Shown piece by piece: positions 50,858 to 59,808 of a stretch of DNA of 64,000 bases (the first letter of the stretch is position 1; each line of letters begins with the position of its first letter). The position numbers and the translations under genes are program-made. Source of the stretch: Flavobacterium sp. Root186 (GTDB lineage: Bacteria; Bacteroidota; Bacteroidia; Flavobacteriales; Flavobacteriaceae). The notes beneath the pieces are model-generated. The model did not search any database, had not been told where the DNA came from, and worked only from the letters and a program-made list of their open reading frames with translations. The DNA is taken from assembly GCF_001428525.1 (NCBI RefSeq), contig NZ_LMHW01000010.1, positions 434,341 to 498,340 on the forward strand, given 5' to 3'.

Positions 50858-51409
50858 ATCTACTTCGAGAACCTCTCCGGCTTTTAAGTTCTGCAAATAT
50901 ACATTTCCTATCCGAACACGAACTAAACGTAAAGTGGGAAAACCAACTGCGGCAGTCATTTTGCGAACCTGACGAAATTTTCCTTCGTTTACAGTAATCG
51001 AAGCCCAGGAAGTTGGGCCGTGTCGTTCGTCTCTGATTTTTTTTGCCCTCGGTCCAAAATCAGGAATTTCAGTAACAATAAAAGCAGAGCAGGGTTTTGT
51101 TTTATATTTTCCGCCTTCAAAACCTATTTCAACACCTTTTTGCAATTGTTCAATCGCTTCGGGCGTAATGATTCCGTCAACCTGAACATAATATTCTTTA
51201 TCGACTTTTTTGCTTCTTATCTGCTCGCTTACTTTTCCGTCAGTTGTAAGTAAAAGCAAACCTTCAGAATCTTCATCGAGTCTTCCAATTGCCATTGTAC
51301 CTTCGGGAAAATCATGAAGTTCGCCCAAAAGCTTTTTCTTTCTTTTCAATTCATAAATAAATTGGCTTAAATAGCCGTAAGGTTTAAAAAGAATGAAGTG
51401 TCGGTGCAT
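50834..51409 (-). CDS. rluE: Pseudouridine synthase, RluE/RsuA family (23S rRNA)
   Basis: 191 residues without an S4 domain, as in RluE. The catalytic aspartate lies in MAIGRLDEDSEGLLLLT (Asp near residue 45), and KLRLVRVRIGN-like residues (PTLRLVRVRIGNVYLQNL) close the core. RluE converts U2457 of 23S rRNA to pseudouridine. The last residues (DQFDNVSI) are encoded by an octamer repeat array and are probably not conserved. A TATCTTTG -7 element lies at 51431-51424, 15 bases before the start codon. Confidence 0.9.
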   Translation of the reverse strand: MHRHFILFKPYGYLSQFIYELKRKKKLLGELHDFPEGTMAIGRLDEDSEGLLLLTTDGKVSEQIRSKKVDKEYYVQVDGIITPEAIEQLQKGVEIGFEGGKYKTKPCSAFIVTEIPDFGPRAKKIRDERHGPTSWASITVNEGKFRQVRKMTAAVGFPTLRLVRVRIGNVYLQNLKAGEVLEVDQFDNVSI

Positions 51410-51423
51410 GTTTTATTTTTTTG

Positions 51424-51431
51424 CAAAGATA
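51424..51431 (-). promoter_or_regulatory. -7 element of the RluE-like gene
   Basis: TATCTTTG on the minus strand; the predicted leader is about 8-10 nt. No TTG at the standard distance. Confidence 0.5.
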
Positions 51432-51548
51432 ACCTTGTTTTTTCTTCATTAGAAATAATAGGGTAATAAACTAAATGCTATGTTAAACCACTTTCTTTTA
51501 AAATTTAAAATTCGTAATATTAAGATAGAAACTCAAAATAATAAGGAT

Positions 51549-51923
51549 ATGGAAACTAATAATTTAGGCTCTAAAAAGATAAATGGAGTACAAAAAGATA
51601 TAGACGAAACAAAAGGAAAAAATATTTCACACGACGGAAAAGCAGATGATGCCAACCTGAAAAAAGAGGTCGTAGCAGATAAGGACGGAAATAAAGAAGT
51701 TGTAGACAGAGCGAGAAATGAAAATGAAGATATTCGAAAAGTTAAGGACAGTATAAATCCAGATAACCCAAATGCTAATCGCGGAGTTTCTTCAGAAGAT
51801 GAAGCAAAAAAAACAGTGGAGAATAAAGACAGAAATTCTGATGTTGAACCAAACCGCTATCCAAATTCGCATCCGGACAATCATGAAGATCGTGGCAATA
51901 TGAAATTAGATGAAGATAAATAA
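51549..51923 (+). CDS. Highly charged, disordered hypothetical protein
   Basis: 124 residues from ATG 51549, preceded by AAGGAT; an upstream ATG at 51480 would add a basic stretch with no family support. Almost every residue is polar or charged (Lys, Asp, Glu, Asn), with no hydrophobic core, so the chain is probably disordered. Low-complexity, hydrophilin-like proteins of this sort are often stress induced, but that is only an analogy. It is transcribed alone, 148 nt before an SDR gene in the same direction. Confidence 0.7.
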   Translation: METNNLGSKKINGVQKDIDETKGKNISHDGKADDANLKKEVVADKDGNKEVVDRARNENEDIRKVKDSINPDNPNANRGVSSEDEAKKTVENKDRNSDVEPNRYPNSHPDNHEDRGNMKLDEDK

Positions 51924-52071
51924 TAAAGAAAATTTTCTTGATTTATGCGGTTTTAATGTCAAATAACATTTGATTATGATAAAGTCTTAATCTTATGGTA
52001 AACTCCGTTTTTGCTATGGTCAGCCATCAACATCTTCGTAAATTACAGTTACAAATTTAAATTTAAAGAAT

Positions 52072-52824
52072 ATGTCACTTTTAGAAAACAAAGTAGCTTT
52101 TGTATCTGGAGGCGGTTCAGGAATTGGACGCGCAGTTGCAGAATCCTACGCTCGGGAAGGAGCAAAAGTTGTAGTTTCGGATATTAATGTTGAACACGGA
52201 GAAGAAACTGTAAAAATTATAAAAGAAAGTGGAGGAGAAGCCTTTTTTATAAAAGGTGATTCATCGAGTGCAAGTGATAACAAACACATGGTTGAGGTTA
52301 CGGTTTCTAAATACGGCCGACTTGATATTGCCTGCAACAATGCAGGAATGGGCGGTCCCGCCAAACCAACAGGAGAATATGAACCAGATGCCTGGGACCG
52401 CGTTATTGCACTTAATTTAAGCGGTGTTTTTTATGCCTGCCGTTATCAGTTAGAACAAATGGAAAAAAACGGCGGTGGAAGCATCGTTAATATCGCTTCT
52501 ATTCACGGGCAAGTTGCCGCTCCGTTAAGTCCGGCTTATACTGCTTCTAAACATGGAGTTGTAGGGCTGACTAAAAATATTGCGGCAGAATATGCTCAGA
52601 AAAATATTCGCTGTAATGCCGTAGGTCCCGGTTATATCGAAACGGCATTGCTAAAAGATAATTTGAATAATGATGCAATGAATGCCGTTGCTGCAAAAGC
52701 GCCGATGAATCGTTTAGGGACTGCTGAGGAAATTGCCGAACTGGTAACCTTTTTAAGTTCTGAAAAGTCTTCTTTTACAACAGGAAGTTACATTATTGCC
52801 GATGGTGGTTATACTGCAATCTAA
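52072..52824 (+). CDS. Short-chain dehydrogenase/reductase (SDR)
   Basis: 250 residues, classical SDR. The cofactor loop is SGGGSGIG (residues about 13-20), the NNAG motif is at about 90-93, and the catalytic Ser/Tyr/Lys lie in NIASIHGQVAAPLSPAYTASK near residues 141-163. An Asp after the second strand (SDINVEHG) suggests NAD rather than NADP. PGYIETALL and the C-terminal ITGSY-like TTGSYIIADGGY are also typical. The substrate cannot be predicted. A terminator follows. Confidence 0.94.
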   Translation: MSLLENKVAFVSGGGSGIGRAVAESYAREGAKVVVSDINVEHGEETVKIIKESGGEAFFIKGDSSSASDNKHMVEVTVSKYGRLDIACNNAGMGGPAKPTGEYEPDAWDRVIALNLSGVFYACRYQLEQMEKNGGGSIVNIASIHGQVAAPLSPAYTASKHGVVGLTKNIAAEYAQKNIRCNAVGPGYIETALLKDNLNNDAMNAVAAKAPMNRLGTAEEIAELVTFLSSEKSSFTTGSYIIADGGYTAI

Positions 52825-52846
52825 TTTTCTGTATTACATAATTTAG

Positions 52847-52878
52847 AAAAAAGCTGTTCTGTTGAGAACAGCTTTTTT
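52847..52878 (+). terminator. SDR terminator
   Basis: AAAAGCTGTTCT pairs with AGAACAGCTTTT around GTTG, followed by T residues. Confidence 0.92.
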
Positions 52879-53122
52879 TATTGCAAATAATTTGAAATAA
52901 AGTTTTTTCTTATAAAAATAAAACTTTATGTCTTGATTTTATAATTATTAAAAAATAGTGTGAAAACGCATTCTGCCTAAATCAGAAAAATTTTAGAATG
53001 CACAATTAGATTTCTTGTTGATAAATATTTATGTAAAAACTTACAATTAATTTAAGTTTTTACAATATTCCCTTAACTTTAAAGAGTATAACTTTGATTT
53101 CTAAACCCCTATTTTTAAATTT

Positions 53123-56100
53123 ATGAAAAACATTTACTCAATTCGCCATCTCGTGGCTTTTTTAAGTTTTTTTTGTTGTTCACTAAGTCTGGTTGCGCAA
53201 ACCTTTCCAACTCCTCAGGATTTGCCTTATCAGCAGAATTTTTCTATTGCTCCAAGTATTACAGCATATCCTGCTGGATTTCAAGGATGGACAGCAAGTA
53301 CAGTTCCAGGATCTGCTTTTAATACAAATGCAGCATTAGTGGCAGACAGACCTTTAGTTGCCAACAGTACAGCCGCAACTACAAGCGGTAATTTTCATAA
53401 TTATGATGGCAAAATTGGTTTTTTAAATACAGGTTCATTAGACCTTGCAATTGGTTTTGCTTTTGATGCAACCGGAGAAACAGCAATACAAGTGCAATAC
53501 GATGCCGCGACAATTCGTAATCCTTATGATGCAGCCGCAAGCAGTACTCGTATAAATGAAATGGTATTGCAATATAGAGTGGGTACTAGTACTCCATTTA
53601 TTACATTACTGTCAACTGCTTATCAAAATAATGATGTAAAGCAGACAACTACCATTACAACTCCTCAAAACTCAAAAACCATAAAAGTAACTTTACCAGC
53701 TGAGTGCGACAATCAGCCAATAGTTCAAATTCGATGGATTTCCAGACAAGTTTCAGGATCAGGTTCGCGACCTTCGTTTTCAATTGATAATATCGATATT
53801 AAAAGTGATGTTGCAGCTCCGGTAAATGCAGCAGGCTATCCAAAAGCAGATAACATTTTAGCACAAAGCTTTGATTTTATTAATAAAGTAGACGAACCGG
53901 CAAAAACGTATTATGTATTATTACCGGGCGGAAGTGCAGAACCCACAATTGCTCAGATAAAAGCAGGACAGGATGCAGCAGGAACGGCAGCTTTACAATC
54001 TGGATTTTTAGATATTACAGATCCATCTCTGGAATATGTAAAAAGTTTTACAGGCTTAAGTTTAAGTACGGCGTATTCTGTTTTTTCTATTTCCGAAGAT
54101 CCTTATGGAAATATTCAGTCTACCGTAAATAGAATTGATGCAGCAACTTCAAGTGTAGCTCTTCCTAATTTAGTTCCTTCTGTTGTTTCTTTGAATTTAG
54201 GCTTTTCTGAAACAAACTTTGATTCAGATATTTTTACGTACCAGCTTCAAGGCTTAAATCTTACAGATGATGTTATTTTAACTTCAACAGCAAACTTTAC
54301 CATTTCTAAAGATAATACCACTTTTGCATCGTCATTAACATTTGCAGCTGCAGATTTTGCTTCAAATGCCACTCCAACAATTTATGTAAAGTTTACACCA
54401 AATGCAATCAACAGTTTTACAGGAGAAATTACACATGAATCAAATGGTGCAGCAACAAAAATTGTGACGCTGACAGGAGTAGGAATTAATCCTTATGTAC
54501 AGGGATTTAATGACCCTAATGTTTTATCTAATAGCGGATGGACACAATATAACATTGCCGGAACGATAAACAAATGGTCGCCAACTACTGTTGCAAGAAA
54601 TGTAAACTCAGGATCTGGAGCCGTTTTAATGAATGGCTATTCTGATTCTGGACCCAGTAAAGATTGGCTGATTTCTCCAAAATTGCATTTAGATACTTTT
54701 GGACAATTTGCCTTATTATCTTTTTACTCTCGTAAATTTTATGCTGGTTCAGGTTTAAAATTAGTGGTATCTACTGATTATGATGGAAAAAGTAATCCGG
54801 AAACGGCAACCTGGACAGAATTACAAGGCAATTTTCCAACCGTTACAGGAACTTATACCAAATCGCAATACATCAAATTAAATGATTACAAAACAAGCCA
54901 TACTTATTTAGCCTGGGTTTATGAAACTACAGCTGGCGGAACTAATTTCGCAGCCGAGTGGTCATTAGACGATGTGGCAATTACGAATGAAGCGGGTTAT
55001 GTAGCTTCAAATCCTGTTTTGGACTTTGGAGATGTTGCACAAAATACAATTTCTGCAAGTCAGTCTTTTATTCTTAAAGCCGAAGGTCATGACAATATTA
55101 CAATTACAGCTCCGGCATCTTTTGAATTGTCGTTGGATAATATTTCATTTCACTCCAGCATTTTAGTTACAACTGTCGATGCAGCAGCCGGAAAAACACT
55201 TTACGCAAGATTTGTACCCACTACAAAAGAACTTTTAATCTCTGGAACACTAACAGTAACCGGGACTTCATTAAACAAACAAATTGGTTTATTGACCGGT
55301 TCTTCTTTACCAAAAGCAGATACTTTTGATGTCGTAACTTATAATTTAGAATTTTTTGGAACTGATGTAAAAGGAACTGACGGAGTAGAATTTGGTCCAA
55401 CAGATGATGCCTTACAAATTGATAATGTTGCCAAAATAATGAACAAATTAAATGCAGACGTTTATGTAGTTCAGGAAGTTTCTGATGATCCGTCGATTGA
55501 TGCTTTAATTCAAAAAATAAATATTAACGGAAAAACATTTGACAAAACAACTTCGACATCATGGTCGTATTCTTTTGAGGCACCAGATCCGAATTTCCCT
55601 CCGCAAAAATTAGTTGTACTTTATAACACGCAGACAACAACAGTAAAAAAGACTCGTGTTATGTTTAAAGAGTTTTATGATGAAGTTCGTGCCGGAACAA
55701 AAACGTTACCGAATTATCCTGGCGGAAATGGTTCTAGCTTTTTCTCTTCTGGACGTTTGCCGTATTTAGTAACAATAGAAACTAATATGGGTGGATTTAC
55801 AAAAGAAATCAATTTGGTAGATCTTCACGCGCGTGCCAACAGCGGAACCGATATTTCAAGATATAACATGCGTAAATATGATGCTCAGGTTTTAAAAGAC
55901 AGTTTAGATGCGCATTATTCAAATTCTAATTTAATTATTTTAGGAGATTATAATGATGATGTAAAAGCATCTGTCATTACGCCAAATCCTTCCTCTTACG
56001 AAAGTTTTGTTACAGATACGAATAACTACAATGCACTTACTTTAGGAATCAGTCAGGCTGGTGCTTACAGTTTTTTAAGTTCAGGCGGATTTTTAGATCA

Positions 56101-56533
56101 TATTATTATTTCTAATGAATTAAGCGATCAGTATATTCCTAACTCCATTGCAGTTTACGATCCTCGTAATGATATTCCGAGTTATACGACAACAACATCA
56201 GATCACGGGCCTGTAATTGCTCGTTTTGAATTAAAACAAGATGTTTTATCGACTCCTGATTTTGGAACTAAAAACGGATTTTTTGTAACAGCCTATCCAA
56301 ATCCGGCAGTTGATGATTTAAATTTCGCAGTAAAAACAAGCGAAAACAGAAACTTTAAATTAAGACTTTACGATATAAACGGACGTGTATTAGGAAATTC
56401 TATTGAAATTAAAAGCAGTCAGGAACTTTCAAATACCGTAATGTCAGTTCGTAATTTATATCCGGGACTTTACATTTATACTTTATCAGAAAATAATAAA
56501 GTAATTTATAAAGAAAAAATCCTGAAGAAATAA
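53123..56533 (+). CDS. Secreted multi-domain endonuclease/exonuclease/phosphatase with T9SS sorting domain
   Basis: 1136 residues. Signal peptide 1-25 (ending LVAQ). Residues about 26-235 form a jelly-roll-like region, followed by Ig/Fn-like modules (about 240-455), a choice-of-anchor J module (about 455-630, with GWTQYN and SKDWLISPKL), another Ig-like module and, from 733 (DVVTYNLEFF), an EEP nuclease domain: VQEV holds the metal glutamate, ILGDYNDD the Asp/Asn pair, SDHGPV the final Asp-His. Residues 1055-1136 are a type A T9SS domain (YPNPAVDDLNF, GLYIYTL). It is probably an extracellular DNase for nutrient phosphate or biofilm DNA. Confidence 0.92.
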   Translation: MKNIYSIRHLVAFLSFFCCSLSLVAQTFPTPQDLPYQQNFSIAPSITAYPAGFQGWTASTVPGSAFNTNAALVADRPLVANSTAATTSGNFHNYDGKIGFLNTGSLDLAIGFAFDATGETAIQVQYDAATIRNPYDAAASSTRINEMVLQYRVGTSTPFITLLSTAYQNNDVKQTTTITTPQNSKTIKVTLPAECDNQPIVQIRWISRQVSGSGSRPSFSIDNIDIKSDVAAPVNAAGYPKADNILAQSFDFINKVDEPAKTYYVLLPGGSAEPTIAQIKAGQDAAGTAALQSGFLDITDPSLEYVKSFTGLSLSTAYSVFSISEDPYGNIQSTVNRIDAATSSVALPNLVPSVVSLNLGFSETNFDSDIFTYQLQGLNLTDDVILTSTANFTISKDNTTFASSLTFAAADFASNATPTIYVKFTPNAINSFTGEITHESNGAATKIVTLTGVGINPYVQGFNDPNVLSNSGWTQYNIAGTINKWSPTTVARNVNSGSGAVLMNGYSDSGPSKDWLISPKLHLDTFGQFALLSFYSRKFYAGSGLKLVVSTDYDGKSNPETATWTELQGNFPTVTGTYTKSQYIKLNDYKTSHTYLAWVYETTAGGTNFAAEWSLDDVAITNEAGYVASNPVLDFGDVAQNTISASQSFILKAEGHDNITITAPASFELSLDNISFHSSILVTTVDAAAGKTLYARFVPTTKELLISGTLTVTGTSLNKQIGLLTGSSLPKADTFDVVTYNLEFFGTDVKGTDGVEFGPTDDALQIDNVAKIMNKLNADVYVVQEVSDDPSIDALIQKININGKTFDKTTSTSWSYSFEAPDPNFPPQKLVVLYNTQTTTVKKTRVMFKEFYDEVRAGTKTLPNYPGGNGSSFFSSGRLPYLVTIETNMGGFTKEINLVDLHARANSGTDISRYNMRKYDAQVLKDSLDAHYSNSNLIILGDYNDDVKASVITPNPSSYESFVTDTNNYNALTLGISQAGAYSFLSSGGFLDHIIISNELSDQYIPNSIAVYDPRNDIPSYTTTTSDHGPVIARFELKQDVLSTPDFGTKNGFFVTAYPNPAVDDLNFAVKTSENRNFKLRLYDINGRVLGNSIEIKSSQELSNTVMSVRNLYPGLYIYTLSENNKVIYKEKILKK

Positions 56534-56550
56534 GCTAAGGATTAATTCAT

Positions 56551-56583
56551 AAAAAAGGCAGTTCAATTTGAACTGCCTTTTTG
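56551..56583. terminator. Bidirectional terminator
   Basis: AAAAAGGCAGTTC pairs with GAACTGCCTTTTT around AATTT... It serves the EEP gene and the convergent mepB-like gene. Confidence 0.9.
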
Positions 56584-56589
56584 TTTTTA

Positions 56590-57117
56590 TTATTTTCCAA
56601 GTAAAAACTTAGCCCGATTTATATCTATTGGATCAGAAATGGGTAAAAAATAATCTAATTGCCATTGCTGGGTTTTTTGTGCCTGTTTGCTTGTTGTTTC
56701 ATCCCAAGGCGGATAAACTCTCGTGGCTCTTATTCCTTCTTTTGCGATTGTAGTGAAAATTCCCTTTTTAAGCAAAATCTCTTTCGGAAAAATAAACTGC
56801 CCTAAAAGATTTTCTTTTTGAACACTTACAATTACAAAATCTATTGTATCCAAATAATCAAAGGGTTCGATAATTCCAGCTTTATTTCGTTTCCATAAAG
56901 TTACAAACTGACCCGTTTTGGTAGGCGTAATTTTAGCCGATCTAAATTTCATCTGGCTTTCGCCGATTTTAAAATCAAAGGCGTCATATTCCTGACTTTC
57001 CTTTTCTGGTTGAGGTTCAGAACATTCGAAACCGCAAACGTCGTAAATCAGTTCTTTTGCAATTTGGAGATTTTTAGGAACAAATTTTAGATCTTTCCAA
57101 TCCTTTTTTAGAGTCAT
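56590..57117 (-). CDS. MepB-family protein
   Basis: 175 residues. The block GQFVTLWKRNKAGIIEPFD near residues 68-86 and FPKEILLKKGIFT with IRATRVYPPWD further on match MepB, a family first named from the Staphylococcus mepRAB cluster, whose biochemical role is unknown. There is no signal peptide. A hairpin terminator of the same kind as that in front of the barrel gene lies upstream. It is probably a single-gene transcript. Confidence 0.88.
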   Translation of the reverse strand: MTLKKDWKDLKFVPKNLQIAKELIYDVCGFECSEPQPEKESQEYDAFDFKIGESQMKFRSAKITPTKTGQFVTLWKRNKAGIIEPFDYLDTIDFVIVSVQKENLLGQFIFPKEILLKKGIFTTIAKEGIRATRVYPPWDETTSKQAQKTQQWQLDYFLPISDPIDINRAKFLLGK

Positions 57118-57168
57118 TTATTGGTTTATTTTTCTTGCAAAATACAATAAATCAAACATTAATTCAAT

Positions 57169-57199
57169 AAAAAATGCAGTTCAATTGAACTGCATTTTT
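57169..57199 (-). terminator. Terminator of the ECF sigma/barrel operon
   Basis: AAAAATGCAGTTCAA pairs with TTGAACTGCATTTTT as a perfect palindrome; A/T runs on both ends. Confidence 0.9.
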
Positions 57200-57238
57200 G
57201 TTATATCTATTGGAATTAAAAACAATAAACTATAGATA

Positions 57239-59098
57239 TTAAAAGTTAACATTTAGTCCAAAATTCAATCCCCATTGAAATTGATTGAAAGATTGATTGC
57301 TTAAAGGATTTGCATAATAATTAACAGCTGGTTCAACAAAAACGTTTGTTTTTTTATAAACTCTATATTGTACTGTGCTGCTCAAAGTTGTGCCATAAAC
57401 ATAATCGTTTGCATTTATGTTTTCACCCATAGAATTCCCATCGATGGCAACGCTGTTCGAAATTAATTTACCAACAAATCCGCCTGTGTTTAGATTAATG
57501 TTTGTTCTGTTTTTATTAAAAATAGAATATGAAACTTCTAAAGGCATTTCGATGTACCGTAAATTTTGATCTAAATTTCCGGTTTCAACATTTTCACTTT
57601 GCAAAACATCTTTTGTGCTGTTTGAAACCAAAACAAAATTTGCTCCATTGCTTGCGATTTGAGGAACACTTTCGTTTTTTACAAAATAATCGCTTGAGCT
57701 GAAAAGGGCTTGTTTTTTTGCGTTTAGATAAGAAACGTTTGCCACACTTTGCCCCAGTTCATTAATTTTAACCCCAGAAGCAACAGCCCATTTTTTATTG
57801 ATTTTATACTGCGTTTTTACACCGTACGAATTACTTTGTTTAGAATCGTTTACGTTTCCTAAAGTTTTATTGTTTTTATAATTTTCAGAATTGGCAACAC
57901 CGGCAAAAAGCTGTAAAGCCCATTTTTCTGATTTAGATAATGTTTTGTCTTCTTTTTTCTTTTTCTCTTCTTCCGGAGTAATAGTTACAATTCCTTTTTC
58001 TAAATTTTGAAGTTCAGCTAGCTGTACAGAATCTTTTTTACTCAAAACATTTGAATTGATAAAAGCTGTATTGTTTTTTGAATTATCATTTTGAACACTT
58101 GCAATACTTTTGTCAGCAGTCGTTTTTTGAATGTTTTCTTTATTCGAAGGACTTAGAGCATTTGGATTTCTCTTTGCAGCAGAATTTGCAGCATTAAGTG
58201 CAAGCGCATTTTTATTTTTTGAAGATGAAAGATCTTCAAAAATTGAATTCGGCACCTGATTTCCTGAAACAGTATTAAAATTATTTGTTTTTGCCGGAGC
58301 AAATTTCTTCTCTGCTAAAATCTTATCAGCATTTCTTTTTTCAATGTCTGATTGACTTTTCGAACCGAAATTAAAAGAATTCGATTTGTTTGGGGCAAAT
58401 GATTTCTCGGCAACAGCCTTGTTTAAATTCTCTTTTTTAGTGGTCGAAAGTTGATTTTTAGATGCCGCATTAAATCCATTCTCTCCAGCTGAAACAAATG
58501 TTTTTTCGGCGACAGCGCGATTTATATTTTCTTTTTTATTGGTAGAAATTTGATTTTTAGAAGCTGCATTTAACCTATTTTCTCTAGCTGGAACAAATGA
58601 TTTTTCGGCTACGGCATTATTTCTTTCGACATTTACTTTTGGTTCAAAGCTGTTATTATTTGTTTTGTTTTGAGAACCCGTTTGAGCTTTAACTGTTTTT
58701 GAATTTTGGTTTAATTGATTTTGGTCTGATTGATTAGTTGTTTTTTCTGATGACGAAACTCGATTATTATTAGATTCTTTTTCAAGGATATTTTCTTTAG
58801 TTTCAATGCTTCTGGTTTTATTGGTATCATTATTTTCCTGATCCAGAACAACATTGTTATTTTCAATAGAATTGTTTTGTATTGTTTTAATTCCCGAATT
58901 ATCAGAACTAAAATGCAATACAGAAGGGAGCAGTAAACCTAATAATAAGCATGCAGCCGCCGACCACCAAAGAATTGCTCTCTTCTTCTTTTTAGGTTTG
59001 TCGAGTTTTTCTTCAATCTGACCCCACAATTCAGGAGGCGGAACACTCGAAAAGTCTTCCATTGATGAAAAAATATCTTCTATTTTTTGCTTCTTCAT
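57239..59098 (-). CDS. TM-linker-outer-membrane-barrel protein paired with an ECF sigma factor
   Basis: 619 residues. Residues 1-40 are a soluble N-terminal part (FSSMEDFSSVPPPELWGQIEE), 41-62 one TM helix (ILWWSAAACLLLGLLLPSVL), and 64-390 a long Asn/Ser/Lys-rich linker with about four repeats of 33 residues at 160-282 (each with AVAEKSF). From 392 (KWALQLFAGVANS) to the C-terminal Phe a beta-barrel of the outer-membrane type is evident. The start overlaps the sigma gene stop in ATGA. The layout suggests an anti-sigma factor that spans the periplasm and senses at the outer membrane. No ZAS motif is visible. Confidence 0.85.
   Translation of the reverse strand: MKKQKIEDIFSSMEDFSSVPPPELWGQIEEKLDKPKKKKRAILWWSAAACLLLGLLLPSVLHFSSDNSGIKTIQNNSIENNNVVLDQENNDTNKTRSIETKENILEKESNNNRVSSSEKTTNQSDQNQLNQNSKTVKAQTGSQNKTNNNSFEPKVNVERNNAVAEKSFVPARENRLNAASKNQISTNKKENINRAVAEKTFVSAGENGFNAASKNQLSTTKKENLNKAVAEKSFAPNKSNSFNFGSKSQSDIEKRNADKILAEKKFAPAKTNNFNTVSGNQVPNSIFEDLSSSKNKNALALNAANSAAKRNPNALSPSNKENIQKTTADKSIASVQNDNSKNNTAFINSNVLSKKDSVQLAELQNLEKGIVTITPEEEKKKKEDKTLSKSEKWALQLFAGVANSENYKNNKTLGNVNDSKQSNSYGVKTQYKINKKWAVASGVKINELGQSVANVSYLNAKKQALFSSSDYFVKNESVPQIASNGANFVLVSNSTKDVLQSENVETGNLDQNLRYIEMPLEVSYSIFNKNRTNINLNTGGFVGKLISNSVAIDGNSMGENINANDYVYGTTLSSTVQYRVYKKTNVFVEPAVNYYANPLSNQSFNQFQWGLNFGLNVNF
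58253..58621 (-). repeat. Coding tandem repeat (about 33 codons, four units)
   Basis: Four units of about 99 bp encoding A(V/I)AEK(S/T/K)F..A...N.FN..S.NQ, residues 160-282 of the TM-linker-barrel protein, followed by a degenerate fifth (TTADKSIAS). Confidence 0.85.
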
Positions 59099-59646
59099 GC
59101 TATCTTAAAATTTTTTATGCTCAGTATTCTTTTTTGCAAAATATGTTTGGCTCTATTTAAATTTGATTTTGATGTTCCTTCAGAGATTTTTAGTAATTCG
59201 GCAATCTCTTTGTGTTTCATCTTTTCAAAAACATAGAGGTTAAAAACCGTTCGATATTGATCCGGTAAATCTCTAATATATTCTAGCAATTTTTCTTGTT
59301 CTATTGGGATAATTTCCAGTTCTTCTTCCTCGACAAAATCAGTATCGGGATCAAAAACATCAAGAAAGAAACTCTCTTTTTTCTTCTTATTTAAAGTTTC
59401 AATCAGCTTATTAATGAAAATCCGTTTTAGCCAGCCTTCAAAACTTCCTTCAAATTTATATTGGCCGATTTTTTGAAAAACAATTACAAATGCTTCCTGG
59501 AAAACATCCTTCGCATCATCTTCATTTTTCATATACTTTAGGCAAATACCATATAAAACAGGAGAGAACAACTGATATATTTTCAGTTGTCCTCCTCTGT
59601 CATTTTTCATGCAAAGCTTAATATATTTCTCTAAATCGTCTTTCAA
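59095..59646 (-). CDS. ECF-type RNA polymerase sigma factor
   Basis: 183 residues. Region 2 at about 10-80 (LKIYQLFSPVLYGICLKYMK, DAKDVFQEAFVIVFQK) and region 4 at about 120-175 (LPDQYRTVFNLYVFEKMKH, EIAELLKISEGTSKSNLNRA). An acidic insert of about 25 residues between them (DVFDPDTDFVEEEELEIIP) is unusual in length and charge. Translationally coupled to the TM-linker-barrel gene, its likely regulator. TATTTTTG at 59676-59669 is a possible -7 element. Confidence 0.94.
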   Translation of the reverse strand: MKDDLEKYIKLCMKNDRGGQLKIYQLFSPVLYGICLKYMKNEDDAKDVFQEAFVIVFQKIGQYKFEGSFEGWLKRIFINKLIETLNKKKKESFFLDVFDPDTDFVEEEELEIIPIEQEKLLEYIRDLPDQYRTVFNLYVFEKMKHKEIAELLKISEGTSKSNLNRAKHILQKRILSIKNFKIA

Positions 59647-59757
59647 AAAATGGATTAATTTGGTTTTGCAAAAATAGTTCTTAAAAGCTTACAAAACTAC
59701 ATTTTGTAAATAGTTAGAACTAGTGGTATTTTGTGTTAGTTTTTGATTATCAAGTAT

Positions 59758-59793
59758 ATCTGTATCTTTTGTTGGGTAGCAAAAGATACAGAT
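59758..59793. repeat. Perfect 14-bp hairpin without T tract
   Basis: ATCTGTATCTTTTG (59758-59771) pairs perfectly with CAAAAGATACAGAT (59780-59793), loop TTGGGTAG. It lies just after the PrcB-like gene on the minus strand. It may stabilise the mRNA end or terminate weakly. Confidence 0.8.
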
Positions 59794-59808
59794 GTTACTC
59801 AATGATGA

